A DNA stretch of 29,877 bases from an uncultured Hungatella sp. (GCA_910577935.1 CAJTOT010000040.1:1-29877); one strand, 5' to 3'; counted from the stretch's first letter, positions 7,456-17,044 are shown. Numbers and translations: made by a program. Notes: generated by a model not told the origin, from the sequence alone.

Positions 7456-8550
7456 ATGAAGACATTGGATAGAAAAATAGTTCTGGAGGACGGGAGCGAG
7501 TACCTGGGGTATGGGTTTGGGGGCAGAGAGGACAGAGTGTGCGAGCTTGTATTTAACACTTCCATAGTGGGGTATCAGGAGATCGTGTCCGATTTGTCCT
7601 ACACCGATCAGATGGTGGTTATGACCTATCCTCTTATCGGCAGCTACGGCATAACAGACGAAGATTTTGAATGCAAAAATCCGGGTATCGGCGGGCTGGC
7701 GGTGTATGATTACAACGACATGCCTTCCAATTTCCGCTACACCAAAACTCTGGCAGAGTGGATGGAGGAAAACGGGATTCCCGGCATCTGCGGGATCGAT
7801 ACCAGGAAGCTGACGCGGAGCATCAGGGACACAGGGTCCCGGCGGGCGCTGATCACGAACCTGTCTGTCTCGAAAGAACAGGCGGCGGATATCATCAGAA
7901 GGGCTCCGGTTCCCCGTGATGCCGTGGCAAGGGTCAGCTGCCGGAAGCGCTGGTATTCCAGGACTTCCAACCCCCGGTTTCATGTGGTGGCGATAGACTG
8001 CGGGATCAAGCTGAATATTGTCCGCTGCCTGAACAGGTTCGGGTGCAATGTAACCGTGGTCCCCTACGACACTCCGGCAGAGGAGATCAGGTTTATGAAG
8101 CCGGATGGGGTGCTTTTGTCCAACGGTCCGGGCAATCCCGAAGATGTGATTCCGGTTATGGAGACAATAAAGAAGCTGCGGGGCCGGTATCCTATGTTCG
8201 GCATCTGTCTGGGACACCAGCTTATCGCCCTGGCTTACGGCGCCAGAACCTACAAACTGAAGTTCGGCCACAGAGGCGGCAACCACCCGGTGATGAATCT
8301 GCTCACGGGGAAGATTGAGATCACATCTCAGAACCACAGCTACGCGGTGGACGAGAAGAGCATTCCGGCCACAGGGCTGACTATGACCCACAGAAACCTT
8401 TTGGACCAGACCGTGGAGGGGCTGGGGTGCGAAAAAGACCGGATCTTCAGCGTCCAGTATCATCCGGAGAGCGCTCCGGGGCCCCAGGACAGCAGCAGCC
8501 TGTTTGAACAGTTTGTCACTTACATGAAGGAGGCGAAAATTCATGCCTAA
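7456..8550 (+). CDS. carA: Carbamoyl-phosphate synthase small (glutaminase) subunit
   Basis: The 364-residue small subunit hydrolyses glutamine and channels ammonia to CarB for carbamoyl phosphate, the precursor of arginine and pyrimidines. The N-terminal CarA domain (LEDGSEYLGYGFGG, TSIVGYQEI, GICGIDTRKLTR) is followed by a class I glutamine amidotransferase domain with LSNGPGNPEDV, the nucleophile Cys in GICLGHQL and the His-Glu pair in QYHPESAPGPQD. Length is normal. The ATG at 7456 matches family N-termini and has AAGGAGGT at 7437-7444; an in-frame TTG at 7294 would add 54 unrelated residues and is rejected. The 3' end overlaps carB by eight bases. Confidence 0.97.
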   Translation: MKTLDRKIVLEDGSEYLGYGFGGREDRVCELVFNTSIVGYQEIVSDLSYTDQMVVMTYPLIGSYGITDEDFECKNPGIGGLAVYDYNDMPSNFRYTKTLAEWMEENGIPGICGIDTRKLTRSIRDTGSRRALITNLSVSKEQAADIIRRAPVPRDAVARVSCRKRWYSRTSNPRFHVVAIDCGIKLNIVRCLNRFGCNVTVVPYDTPAEEIRFMKPDGVLLSNGPGNPEDVIPVMETIKKLRGRYPMFGICLGHQLIALAYGARTYKLKFGHRGGNHPVMNLLTGKIEITSQNHSYAVDEKSIPATGLTMTHRNLLDQTVEGLGCEKDRIFSVQYHPESAPGPQDSSSLFEQFVTYMKEAKIHA

Positions 8551-11500
8551 GAGAACAGATCTTAAAAAATTGCTGGTAATCGGCTCCGGCCCCATTGTGA
8601 TCGGTCAGGCGGCGGAGTTTGACTATGCCGGAACCCAGGCCTGCCTGGCGCTGAAGGAAGAGGGGTACGAGGTGATTCTGGCCAATTCCAATCCTGCCAC
8701 CATCATGACGGACACTTCTGTCGCGGACAAGGTGTATATGGAGCCTCTGACCTTGGAATATCTGGCCCGCATCTGCCGTTTCGAGCGCCCTGATGCCATC
8801 GTCCCCGGCATCGGCGGCCAGACCGGCTTGAATCTTGCCATGGAACTGGCGAGAAAAGGCGTTCTGGAGGAATGCGGCATCCAGCTTCTGGGGACAGACG
8901 CCGAGAGCATCCGGCGGGCGGAGGACAGAGAGCTTTTCAAGGAGCTGTGCCAGGACATCGGGGAGCCGGTGGTGCCCTCCCGGATCACCTACAGCGCCGG
9001 GGAGGCCCTGGAGGCGGCAGCGGACATCGGCTACCCGGTAATCCTGCGTCCGGCGTTCACCCTGGGAGGAACAGGAGGAGGCTTTGCAGACAATCCGGAA
9101 GAGCTGGAGGAGAAGATGAAACATGCCCTCGCCCTCTCACCGGCTCATCAGGTTCTGGTGGAGAAGAGCATCAAGGGATATAAAGAGATCGAGTACGAGG
9201 TGATACGGGACGGAAATGACACCGCTGTCACCGTGTGCAACATGGAGAATCTGGACCCGGTGGGCATCCACACCGGGGATTCCATCGTGGTGGCGCCCAG
9301 CCAGACTCTCACCAACAAGGAATATCACATGCTCAGGGACAGCGCCTTAAAAATTATCCGGGCCCTGAAAGTAAAAGGCGGCTGCAACGTCCAGTTCGCC
9401 CTGGACCCCCACTCCTTCCGCTACTATGTCATCGAGGTCAACCCACGGGTGTCCCGATCGTCGGCCCTGGCCTCCAAGGCCACAGGATATCCCATCGCCA
9501 GAGTGTCCGCGAAGATCGCGGTGGGCATGGATCTCCACGAGATTCGGCTGGCCAACACTCCTGCCTGTTTTGAACCGGCTCTGGATTATGTGGTCACGAA
9601 GATACCCCGGTTCCCATTCGACAAATTTCCGGCAGCCCTCAACACACTCTCCACACAGATGAAAGCCACCGGCGAGGTCATGAGCGTGGGCCGCAGCTTT
9701 GAGGAAAGCCTTTTGAAAGCCATTCGCTCTCTGGATGAGGGAAGGAACCACATTCATATGGAAAAATTTGACTCGGAGCATATGACCGTGGAGGAGCTGA
9801 TGGAGTATGTGCGTGAGGGGACAGACGACAGGCTGTACGCCATCTCCCAGCTGATGTGGCTGGGAGTAGACCCGTCTCTCATCTGCGACATCACCCAGAT
9901 CGACATGTTTTTTCTGGACAAGATCAAAAACATCGTGGAATTTGAGAAAGAAATGGAGGAGAATCCCGGTTCCCTGCAGCTTCTAAAGGAAGGCAAGACC
10001 ATGGGATTTTCCGACTCCTACGTGGCAGAATTGTGGAAGACCACAGAGGACCAGATTTATGAGCGCCGCTGCCGGGAAGACATTTTCCCGGTGTACAAGA
10101 TGATCGACACATGTGCCAGCGAATTTGACAGCTATGTGCCCTATTTTTATTCCACATACGCCGATGAAAACGAGTCTGTGGTGTCGGAGCGAAAGAAGAT
10201 TGTGGTGCTGGGTTCCGGCCCTATCCGCATCGGCCAGGGGGTGGAATTTGATTACTCCACGGTCCATGCGGTGCGGACCATTCAGGAGCTGGGGTATGAG
10301 GCCATCGTCATCAACAATAACCCGGAGACCGTGTCCACAGACTATACCACGGCGGATAAGCTGTATTTCGAGCCGCTGACCGTGGAGGACGTGATGAATA
10401 TCGTCCATCTGGAGAAGCCGGAGGGGATTATCGCCACACTGGGGGGACAGACGGCGGTGAATCTGGCGGAGCCCCTGTCCAGAAGAGGCGTGAAGATCAT
10501 CGGAACCGGCTGCGAGGCCATCGAGAAGGCGGAGAACCGGGACGCGTTTGACGGGGTGATACGTGCCCTGGGCATTCCCAGCCCGGAGGGACAGGCGGTT
10601 ACAGATATAGAAAGCGGCGTGGCTGCTGCGGAGCGGATCGGCTACCCGGTTCTGGTCCGGCCCAGCTTTGTACTGGGAGGAAGAGCCATGGAGATCGTGG
10701 CCAATGAGGATATGCTGAGAAGGTATTTGAAAAATGCGGTGGAGCTGGGGGAGGACAAGCCGGTGCTCATCGACAAATATCTGGGAGGCAAGGAGATCGA
10801 GGTGGATGCAGTCTGCGATGGGGAGCAGGTGTTTATTCCGGGCATCATGGAACTGGTGGAGCGGACAGGCGTGCATTCCGGGGACAGCATCAGCGTATAT
10901 CCCACATTTTCCATTTCCCGCCATGTGAAGGAGCTGATTGTGGACTACACCACGAGGCTGGGGCTGGGAATCGGCATCGTGGGCCTGTTCAATATCCAGT
11001 TTATCGTGGACGCTGCCGACAGCGTGTATGTCATCGAGGTGAACCCAAGAGCCTCCCGGAGCGTGCCGTTTCTGTCAAAATCCACCAACTGCAGCCTGGT
11101 GAGTATGGCCGTGAAAGCCATGGCAGGGCAGAGCCTGAGGGATCAGGGGATTGAGGAAATGGTACTGCCGGAGAAGGCCTGGTGGTATGTGAAGGCCCCT
11201 GCCTTCTCCTTCGCCAAGCTGACAGGCATGGACGCCTACCTGTCCCCGGAGATGAAATCCACCGGGGAGGCCATGGGCTGCGACAGGCGGCTGAACCGGG
11301 CCCTGTACAAGGCTCTCCAGGCGTCGGGCGTGAAGATGAAGGATTACGGGACAGTGATGGTCACCCTGGCGGATGAGGACAAGGAGGAGGCCCTTCCCCT
11401 GGTGAAGCGTTTTTACCAGCTGGGATTCAACATTGAGGCAACCATAGGAACGGCGGAATTTCTGAAGAACCACGGGGTCCGGACGAGGGTGCGGCGGAAG

Positions 11501-11737
11501 ATCAGCGAGGGAAGCCAGGAGATGCTGGATTCCATACGCGCCGGCTATGTGAGCTACATTATTAATACCCGGGCTGTGATGTCCGGTGTGCACTATGATG
11601 ACGGAGCGGAAATCCGGCGGTGCGCGGTGCTAAACGGCGTCACCATGTTCACTTCCATGGACACGGTGGGGATCGTGCTGGATGTGCTGGAGGAAATGAT
11701 TCCCCGGATCGCGGTTATAAATCAGCCTGAAGTCTAG
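8543..11737 (+). CDS. carB: Carbamoyl-phosphate synthase large subunit
   Basis: The 1064-residue large subunit is full length. It has two homologous ATP-grasp halves, one starting at KLLVIGSGPIVIGQAAEFDY and the second at about residue 553 (VVLGSGPIRIGQGVEFDYS), each with the FTLGGTGGG- or FVLGGRAME-type ATP loop and the VIEVNPR metal-binding strand. A C-terminal MGS-like allosteric domain (about 940-1064) contains GFNIEATIGTAEFL. The first half makes carboxyphosphate and carbamate; the second phosphorylates carbamate. The start lies inside the end of carA, so the two are translationally coupled. No argF, pyrB or other arg/pyr gene is adjacent, so the sequence does not say which pathway controls it. 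Confidence 0.98.
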   Translation: MPKRTDLKKLLVIGSGPIVIGQAAEFDYAGTQACLALKEEGYEVILANSNPATIMTDTSVADKVYMEPLTLEYLARICRFERPDAIVPGIGGQTGLNLAMELARKGVLEECGIQLLGTDAESIRRAEDRELFKELCQDIGEPVVPSRITYSAGEALEAAADIGYPVILRPAFTLGGTGGGFADNPEELEEKMKHALALSPAHQVLVEKSIKGYKEIEYEVIRDGNDTAVTVCNMENLDPVGIHTGDSIVVAPSQTLTNKEYHMLRDSALKIIRALKVKGGCNVQFALDPHSFRYYVIEVNPRVSRSSALASKATGYPIARVSAKIAVGMDLHEIRLANTPACFEPALDYVVTKIPRFPFDKFPAALNTLSTQMKATGEVMSVGRSFEESLLKAIRSLDEGRNHIHMEKFDSEHMTVEELMEYVREGTDDRLYAISQLMWLGVDPSLICDITQIDMFFLDKIKNIVEFEKEMEENPGSLQLLKEGKTMGFSDSYVAELWKTTEDQIYERRCREDIFPVYKMIDTCASEFDSYVPYFYSTYADENESVVSERKKIVVLGSGPIRIGQGVEFDYSTVHAVRTIQELGYEAIVINNNPETVSTDYTTADKLYFEPLTVEDVMNIVHLEKPEGIIATLGGQTAVNLAEPLSRRGVKIIGTGCEAIEKAENRDAFDGVIRALGIPSPEGQAVTDIESGVAAAERIGYPVLVRPSFVLGGRAMEIVANEDMLRRYLKNAVELGEDKPVLIDKYLGGKEIEVDAVCDGEQVFIPGIMELVERTGVHSGDSISVYPTFSISRHVKELIVDYTTRLGLGIGIVGLFNIQFIVDAADSVYVIEVNPRASRSVPFLSKSTNCSLVSMAVKAMAGQSLRDQGIEEMVLPEKAWWYVKAPAFSFAKLTGMDAYLSPEMKSTGEAMGCDRRLNRALYKALQASGVKMKDYGTVMVTLADEDKEEALPLVKRFYQLGFNIEATIGTAEFLKNHGVRTRVRRKISEGSQEMLDSIRAGYVSYIINTRAVMSGVHYDDGAEIRRCAVLNGVTMFTSMDTVGIVLDVLEEMIPRIAVINQPEV

Positions 11738-12029
11738 TGCACTGACACATTCATAGCGGACGTTCAGGTAAAGGGATATTACCCCGCCTATAAGCCGAAG
11801 GAATTAGAACGGCTGAATGTCCGCATTGCCATGAAGACGGATGATCTGGCAATTATCCAAAAAGGCACGGTGGATTTCATCGGCTTCAGCCGGGACAGGG
11901 GAGATGAAAAAGCGGTATGGGTTTATCTATGTGGAACGTTACGACGACGGAACGGGAGATTTTTCAAGAAGAAAGAAAAAGTCATTTGACTGGTATAAAA
12001 AAGTGATCAGTTCCAACGGAGAGGAGCTA
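11738..12029 (+). pseudogene. Remnant of a 6-phospho-beta-glucosidase (GH1) gene
   Basis: Directly after the carB stop, one frame encodes a central GH1 segment (FIADVQVKGYYP ... GTVDFIGFS). At about 11880-11890 the reading switches frame to the GH1 C-terminus (SAGTGEMKKRYGFIYV ... DWYKKVISSNGEEL). The second part is very similar to the end of the intact glucosidase at 27752-29257, including the KRYGF 6-phosphate site. About 100 residues between the parts, with the nucleophile Glu, are missing, and the whole N-terminal half is absent. The joint shares TTCAGC between the two frames, which fits a deletion between short repeats. It cannot make an active enzyme. Confidence 0.85.
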
Positions 12030-12047
12030 CAGGCTCCTCTCCCCTTT
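12018..12047 (+). terminator. Hairpin between convergent gene ends
   Basis: A perfect 10-base stem, GGAGAGGAGC (12018-12027) with GCTCCTCTCC (12033-12042), has a TACAG loop and is followed by CCTTTACATT. It overlaps the last codons of the glucosidase remnant and probably ended that transcript; it may now also end carAB. The T-run is short. Confidence 0.65.
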
Positions 12048-14310
12048 ACATTAATGTATCGTCTCTGAGAACCTCTGCCAAGCTGATTTTCCGTATATTC
12101 TGCCATGCCAGAGCATATGCCAGAGCCACAGCCCCCACGATGGCCAACATGAATAAAAGGATGGGGGGAAACGGCGCCTCAGCCAGGAATACCTCCACTT
12201 CGAGATAACTCATCTTCAGCAGACACCACACCGCGGCAATCACAAGAGGCAGGCTGATGAAAATCGGACGGAGGGCTAAGACTGTCCCTTCTATACAGAA
12301 CATGTTTCTCAGCTCCTTCGGTGTCATGCCGACGGACATATACCTTGCGAATTCCCGTTTCCTCTGGCGGGCGAATCCCAGCGCATTGGAAAATACATTG
12401 CCGATGCCGATAATCCCAAGGAGAACGCAGAAACCGCCAAAGACCGCCATCATCCCGTGAATCTGTCTGTCATTGATCTCCTGCTCCTCCATGCGGTTTT
12501 CGCTCTCAGTGACATATGTCCCGCCCACAAGCCGGTCAATCTCATCCTGGAGCTGATTTATGTCTTCCAATGACCCGTTTTCTCTGCCCAGGACGCAGAT
12601 GTAGATATCATGTTCCGCTCCCCCGATCTGTCCTTTTATCTCCCTCCACAGAGATACCGGAATAAAATGCACCAGTTCATAGTAATCAAGCGTCGCATAC
12701 TCCTCCCTTAAAACCGGGACCTCTCTTGTATACGCCAGGACCGGAATCTTTGCTGTTCTATCTTCTTTTTCGCCTCCTGGCCCGGAGGCATAGCCGGGCG
12801 TTTCTCCACTGTCTGCCCCTATTAAAACACTTACGGCGCTTTCCTCTTTTATATAAGGCATAAAATCAGGATGTCTGAAATCAGGGTTTGTCACATCCCG
12901 GATCTGATTTAAGATTACCGTCCCATCCAGCCGGGGCGCAGCGCCGATATGCCTGCAGTAAGAGGCAAAGCTGTTGTCATCCAGTATGACAATGGGGGCA
13001 TTTACCAGCCGGCCGCCGTCAACCGGCGCCGCAAGCCCTTCCGGAGCATGAGAAAACCCGCCGAAGGACTTCATCTCCTCGCTCATTTCCTCCTCTGTGA
13101 TAATTCTCTTTGCTGCCGCCTTCTGATATACAATGGCGCTTTCTGCTCCGGCGAGTCCCTGAACAGCTTCCGTTTCTCCAAAGGCATCCACCTGCGCATC
13201 CTTAACAGTGACCATCACATCCCATGCTCCCTGATATTTTCGGAAATAGGTCTCCCTTGTGCTGATTCCGGAAAGGACAAAGAAACATTCCATGAGGGCA
13301 AATGCCATGAAGGAGACGCTCAGAGACAGGGACGCCGTCCGAAGGGCTTTTCTCTGGGCTTTCAGGGCGCATCCGGCCAGTTCCCCCTCCACTCCGAACA
13401 ATCGTGAAAGCAAGCGAGAATTCTTTCTGCGTTTTAACTGCAATTCTCCTGTATTTTTAATTGCTTCAAGGGGAGTGAGCCTGCTTAATTTTCTCGCCGG
13501 CAGCCATGCGGAGATCCATATGGTTATCACCGTTACAATCAAAGTCAGTATCAAAACCAGTGGATGATAACCGGGAACTGCCTGGTGCCGCCCCGGAATA
13601 TCACTTCCCAGAAGAACATTGCTCATGGCAGTCAGCCCCATGCTGCCTCCGATGCCCAGCAGGTTCCCCGCCGCCGCAGGCAGGGCGCAGAGGGCTGCCG
13701 CCTCCTGCAGAAGGCATGCGCGGATCTGTCTCGGCGTGGCGCCGATGCTGGAAAAAATGCCGAACTGGTGAATTCTCCCGTTCATGGATACCGCAAAAGC
13801 GTTGTGAATAATCATAATCAGCGAGAACGAGGCGAGAGCCGTAATCAGGATGAACATGGGAAACACCAGCCTTGGCGCCCTGTCCCCCCTGCTCCTGATG
13901 AGATACATCGCCAGAAGCTGATAGTTGTACACAACCTTCTCCGGCGGAACCCCCACCAGTTCAGCAATATGGGGGGTATCAGAAAAAACAGCGCTCATGT
14001 CATCAAAATAGATATCCGCCCACGGTTCCTCTCCCTTGTCTCCCTTCTCCTTTACTGCCACCTCCTTTACATTGGCAAAATTTTTTATAGCTTCAATATC
14101 TTCTCTGTCAAGTTCTCCCATGATACGGCTCTGCCAGCCGCCCTCCTCCAGTTCAATCCTCTCAATCTCATATTTCCACGTATTATAAAACAGTCCGCAC
14201 AGCAAGGACAAGAGCAGAGCCGAAATAAATGCCGACAGTCTGACGGACAAGCCGGCGAAACGGTTGTTTTTAAGTAAACCTGCCGAATAATCTCTCCACA
14301 TATCTCTCAC
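12046..14310 (-). CDS. ABC transporter permease, MacB/FtsX type with two FtsX domains
   Basis: This 754-residue membrane protein has one N-terminal membrane segment (about 22-45), an external region to about 145, three membrane segments (about 148-290) forming the first FtsX unit, one at about 330-355, an external domain of about 250 residues (360-610), and three C-terminal segments (about 620-735) forming the second FtsX unit. That gives about eight segments. FtsX signatures include FGIFSSIGATPRQIRACLLQ and RYMSVGMTPKELRNMFCIEG. Such permeases use ATP to drive periplasm- or membrane-facing conformational change rather than classical transport, often acting on peptide antibiotics or lipid-bound compounds. 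Its start overlaps the ATPase stop by four bases. It is not a typical 10-segment BceB. Confidence 0.9.
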   Translation of the reverse strand: MRDMWRDYSAGLLKNNRFAGLSVRLSAFISALLLSLLCGLFYNTWKYEIERIELEEGGWQSRIMGELDREDIEAIKNFANVKEVAVKEKGDKGEEPWADIYFDDMSAVFSDTPHIAELVGVPPEKVVYNYQLLAMYLIRSRGDRAPRLVFPMFILITALASFSLIMIIHNAFAVSMNGRIHQFGIFSSIGATPRQIRACLLQEAAALCALPAAAGNLLGIGGSMGLTAMSNVLLGSDIPGRHQAVPGYHPLVLILTLIVTVITIWISAWLPARKLSRLTPLEAIKNTGELQLKRRKNSRLLSRLFGVEGELAGCALKAQRKALRTASLSLSVSFMAFALMECFFVLSGISTRETYFRKYQGAWDVMVTVKDAQVDAFGETEAVQGLAGAESAIVYQKAAAKRIITEEEMSEEMKSFGGFSHAPEGLAAPVDGGRLVNAPIVILDDNSFASYCRHIGAAPRLDGTVILNQIRDVTNPDFRHPDFMPYIKEESAVSVLIGADSGETPGYASGPGGEKEDRTAKIPVLAYTREVPVLREEYATLDYYELVHFIPVSLWREIKGQIGGAEHDIYICVLGRENGSLEDINQLQDEIDRLVGGTYVTESENRMEEQEINDRQIHGMMAVFGGFCVLLGIIGIGNVFSNALGFARQRKREFARYMSVGMTPKELRNMFCIEGTVLALRPIFISLPLVIAAVWCLLKMSYLEVEVFLAEAPFPPILLFMLAIVGAVALAYALAWQNIRKISLAEVLRDDTLM

Positions 14311-14987
14311 CTCCGCCGTTCATCGCCGACGATGCGCCCGTCCTCAATGGTAATCATGCGGTCGGCTTCCAAAGCTGCCTTTTCATCATGGGTGATGAGC
14401 AAAATCGTCTGCTCCAGATTGCGGTTGGAAAGCTTCAGCATGTCCATAATCTCTTTGGAATTTTTCTGGTCCAGATTCCCGGTTGGCTCGTCTGCCAGAA
14501 GCAGGGCCGGCCGGTAGATGAGCGCCCGGGCAATGGCGGCTCTCTGCTGCTGGCCGCCTGATAACTGGCTGGGCAGTGCTCCAAGCTTGTCGGCAATGCC
14601 GAGAGAGCCCACAATCTTCTCAAAGTATTCCTGATTGGGCTTTTTTCTGTCAAGGGCCAGGGGCATAAGGATATTTTTCTCCACTGTGAGAGTGGGAATC
14701 AGATTATAAAACTGATATACCAGCCCCACCTTTCTGCGCCGGAAAATAGCCGCCTGGGTCTGATTTAAGTTGGAAAGATCGGTTCCGTCTATCATGACTT
14801 TTCCCTCTGTAGGCTTGTCCACGCTGCCCAGAATATGCAGCAGGGTGGACTTGCCGGAACCGGAGGCCCCGACGATTGCCACAAATTCCCCTTTGCTTAC
14901 TGACAGATCAATCCCGTTAAGCGCCGCTGTCTGATTGCCCCCGCCGCCGTATATCTTCCTGACTCCCTCACATTTTAAGATCTCCAT
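14307..14987 (-). CDS. ABC transporter ATPase, LolD/MacB-like
   Basis: The 226-residue nucleotide-binding subunit carries Walker A (GASGSGKST), a Q-loop in VYQFYNLIPTLTV, signature LSGGQQQR, Walker B with catalytic Glu (LLLADEPTGNLD) and the switch His (LITHDE). It has the length and order of ATPases that partner FtsX-type permeases. ATG 14987 follows AAAGGAG at nine bases. It is translationally coupled to the permease downstream and follows the kinase by 66 bases, so the four genes form a sensing and efflux/detoxification unit. Confidence 0.95.
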   Translation of the reverse strand: MEILKCEGVRKIYGGGGNQTAALNGIDLSVSKGEFVAIVGASGSGKSTLLHILGSVDKPTEGKVMIDGTDLSNLNQTQAAIFRRRKVGLVYQFYNLIPTLTVEKNILMPLALDRKKPNQEYFEKIVGSLGIADKLGALPSQLSGGQQQRAAIARALIYRPALLLADEPTGNLDQKNSKEIMDMLKLSNRNLEQTILLITHDEKAALEADRMITIEDGRIVGDERRR

Positions 14988-15053
14988 CCTGAGTTTCTCC
15001 TTTCCTCTATTCGCCTGCTGCCTGTTAACAGTATAACAGATGAAAGTTACAAC

Positions 15054-16238
15054 TCAGTGACTGTAGAATCGAATTTCGAAAAGGGCGCCGCCGCCAGGCT
15101 TATTCTTCGCGCTTATGGTTCCGTTCTGGCGTTCAACAATCTCTCTTGACAGAGCCAGCCCGATTCCGATGCCGCCTTCACCTGAATTCTTCCCCCGGTA
15201 GAACCGTTCAAAAAGGTGGGGAATATCCTCTTTTGCAAATCCCTCCCCGTCATCCCAGATGAGAAGCTCCGTGTATAACGGGTTCTGTCCATAGGAACAG
15301 TGGACCGTGCCCCCCCGATTATGCTCCATGCAGTTTTTCATCACATTCATGACTGCCTCCATGGTCCAGTCCAGATCCGCGCTGACTGTCACCTCCCCCG
15401 CCTCCGGTATGTCCACGGAAGCAGCAAAACTGACAAAGAGTTCCCCCAGATTATCCGCCGCGAGGACAAGCAGGGTAAAGACATCCACCTCATCTTTCTG
15501 CAAGAGCAGTGTTCCGGCGTCAATCCGCGCCAGGACCAGCAGGGCTTCCTCCAGATGAGTCAGCCGCAGAAGCTGTCTCTCTGCCTGCTTTAGATGATTC
15601 CCCGCAGAATCCTCTTTCATCAGCTGGAGAGACAGGGAGATGGCGGTAATCGGTGTTTTTATCTGGTGGGCGATATTGGACAGATTCTCCGCGAATGCCT
15701 GTTTTGCCTGCACTGCCGAGTCCCTGGTATGATAGAGAGCTGTCACTGTCTTATACACTTCATCTTCCAATTTAGAAAAATCATCCTCCCCGCAGGTGGA
15801 GAGGATGACTGCCCGGCCTGTATTCACCTGTTCCAAATACTCTGCCAAAGCCTGAATTCGCGCGGCCTCGGCTTTATTGCGGCATAAACATGCGGACACA
15901 AACAGCAAAGTCCCTGCCGCCGCCCCTGCCGCCGCAGATAAGATATTTTGTCTGTAAAGGGAACCTGAAAAATCCGTCCTGCGGTACCCCCATGCAGATA
16001 AAATGTCTTCTTCCGCCTCAGCCTCAAGACCGCCGCCTGTATAGTTCTTTAACGCGGCAGAAATTATATATTTTGTCTCCGGTTCCATCCTCACTGCTTC
16101 ACTTAAAATTCCGTTTAGCACCTGAAACTGCCTCTGACTTGAACAGTAAGAAGCGAACATGACTGAAACGGCAGAGGCAATGAGACTGACTGATAGTACA
16201 AAACCAAATGTAATCCAGATATTTTTTTCCCCGGTCAT
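15054..16238 (-). CDS. Sensor histidine kinase of the ABC-linked two-component system
   Basis: The 394-residue kinase has two membrane segments (about 7-30 and 93-115) with a small external region of about 60 residues, a poorly conserved linker, His191 in NIAHQIKTPITA, an N box (MKNCMEHN), G1 (WDDGEGF), F box (LFERFYRG) and G2 (GIGIGLALSREIV). The start at 16238 is preferred because it overlaps the regulator stop as ATGA; an upstream in-frame start at 16286 would lie inside the regulator gene. It probably detects an envelope-active compound and controls the ABC genes that follow it. Confidence 0.92.
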   Translation of the reverse strand: MTGEKNIWITFGFVLSVSLIASAVSVMFASYCSSQRQFQVLNGILSEAVRMEPETKYIISAALKNYTGGGLEAEAEEDILSAWGYRRTDFSGSLYRQNILSAAAGAAAGTLLFVSACLCRNKAEAARIQALAEYLEQVNTGRAVILSTCGEDDFSKLEDEVYKTVTALYHTRDSAVQAKQAFAENLSNIAHQIKTPITAISLSLQLMKEDSAGNHLKQAERQLLRLTHLEEALLVLARIDAGTLLLQKDEVDVFTLLVLAADNLGELFVSFAASVDIPEAGEVTVSADLDWTMEAVMNVMKNCMEHNRGGTVHCSYGQNPLYTELLIWDDGEGFAKEDIPHLFERFYRGKNSGEGGIGIGLALSREIVERQNGTISAKNKPGGGALFEIRFYSH

Positions 16239-16912
16239 CTGACATCCTCCATGCGATATCCCACACTCCTGACAGTCTTTAAGCACTCCGGCTGTCTCAG
16301 CTTATCCCGCAGCCGTTTCACGGTAACTGTCAAGGTGTTATTGTTAACATAGCTTCCGTTTATATCCCATATCTGTTCCAGAAGCGTTTCTCTGGAAACA
16401 GTCATTCCTTTATGTTTCATCAGATACAAGAGAAGCTGATACTCCATGGAACTCAAGGATATTTCCTCCGTCTGGCAGGAAACCGTCCTGCGGTTCTGGT
16501 CGATGATAATTCCGCCGCAGGAAAGATATGGTTCTGTTTCATTGCCGGCCCTGCGCAGCAGCGCCAGAATTCGCGAATGCAATACCTCCAGTTCAAAGGG
16601 CTTTACCACATAATCGTCTGCCCCGTTCTCAAAACCCGAGACAATATCCCCGCTGTCTCCGCGGACAGTGAGAAACATAATGGGCAGTTCCCTCCATCTG
16701 CGGCGAATCCACTGACACAGACCGTCGCCCCGGCCGTCAGGCATATTCCAGTCCAGCAGGACAAGGCCGGGCAGACAGACCTTTAACGCCTGCCTGGCCC
16801 TCTCGAGAGTGGCATATACCGTTACCCGAAAGCCTCTGCTTTCCAGATATTCCTTTACACAGGACGCAATGCCGGAATCATCTTCAATATAATATAAATC
16901 AATCACAGTCAA
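16235..16912 (-). CDS. OmpR-family response regulator
   Basis: This intact 225-residue regulator has a receiver with the acidic pair (IEDD), phosphoacceptor Asp in LVLLDWNMPDG, Thr in MFLTVRG and Lys in YVVKPF, followed by a winged-helix domain (SSMEYQLLLYLM, NNTLTVTVKRLRDKL, VRSVGYRM). The start appears to be TTG 16912 behind AGCGGAGTGG; a GTG two codons later is possible. It is the first gene of the regulator-kinase-ATPase-permease operon and is directly preceded by a good promoter. It shows what the damaged regulator at 144-630 should look like. Confidence 0.95.
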   Translation of the reverse strand: MTVIDLYYIEDDSGIASCVKEYLESRGFRVTVYATLERARQALKVCLPGLVLLDWNMPDGRGDGLCQWIRRRWRELPIMFLTVRGDSGDIVSGFENGADDYVVKPFELEVLHSRILALLRRAGNETEPYLSCGGIIIDQNRRTVSCQTEEISLSSMEYQLLLYLMKHKGMTVSRETLLEQIWDINGSYVNNNTLTVTVKRLRDKLRQPECLKTVRSVGYRMEDVR

Positions 16913-16942
16913 ATACCACTCCGCTTTCTATTCTTTTCAACT

Positions 16943-16971
16943 ATTCTAAGTCACTGACCACTGGTTGTCAA
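16943..16971 (-). promoter_or_regulatory. Promoter of the regulator-kinase-ABC operon
   Basis: On the - strand, TTGACA (16971-16966) and TAGAAT (16948-16943) are separated by 17 bases, a near-consensus sigma-A promoter. Transcription should begin about 25 bases before the TTG start of the regulator. Confidence 0.8.
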
Positions 16972-17044
16972 TCATGCTGCCGGCTGCGGCGCTGTCTGTT
17001 CCCGAGAGGCAGCAAGTTGTATCTGAACTGTCACCCCATGAGAA

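Noticed and set aside
7330..8595. 421-codon - strand frame opposite carA
   Set aside because: Fully antisense to an unmistakable carA; shadow of its codon bias.
11841..12068. Small independent gene of 75 codons
   Set aside because: Most of its translation is the C-terminus of a GH1 glucosidase joined by a deletion scar, and its end runs into the opposite-strand permease gene.
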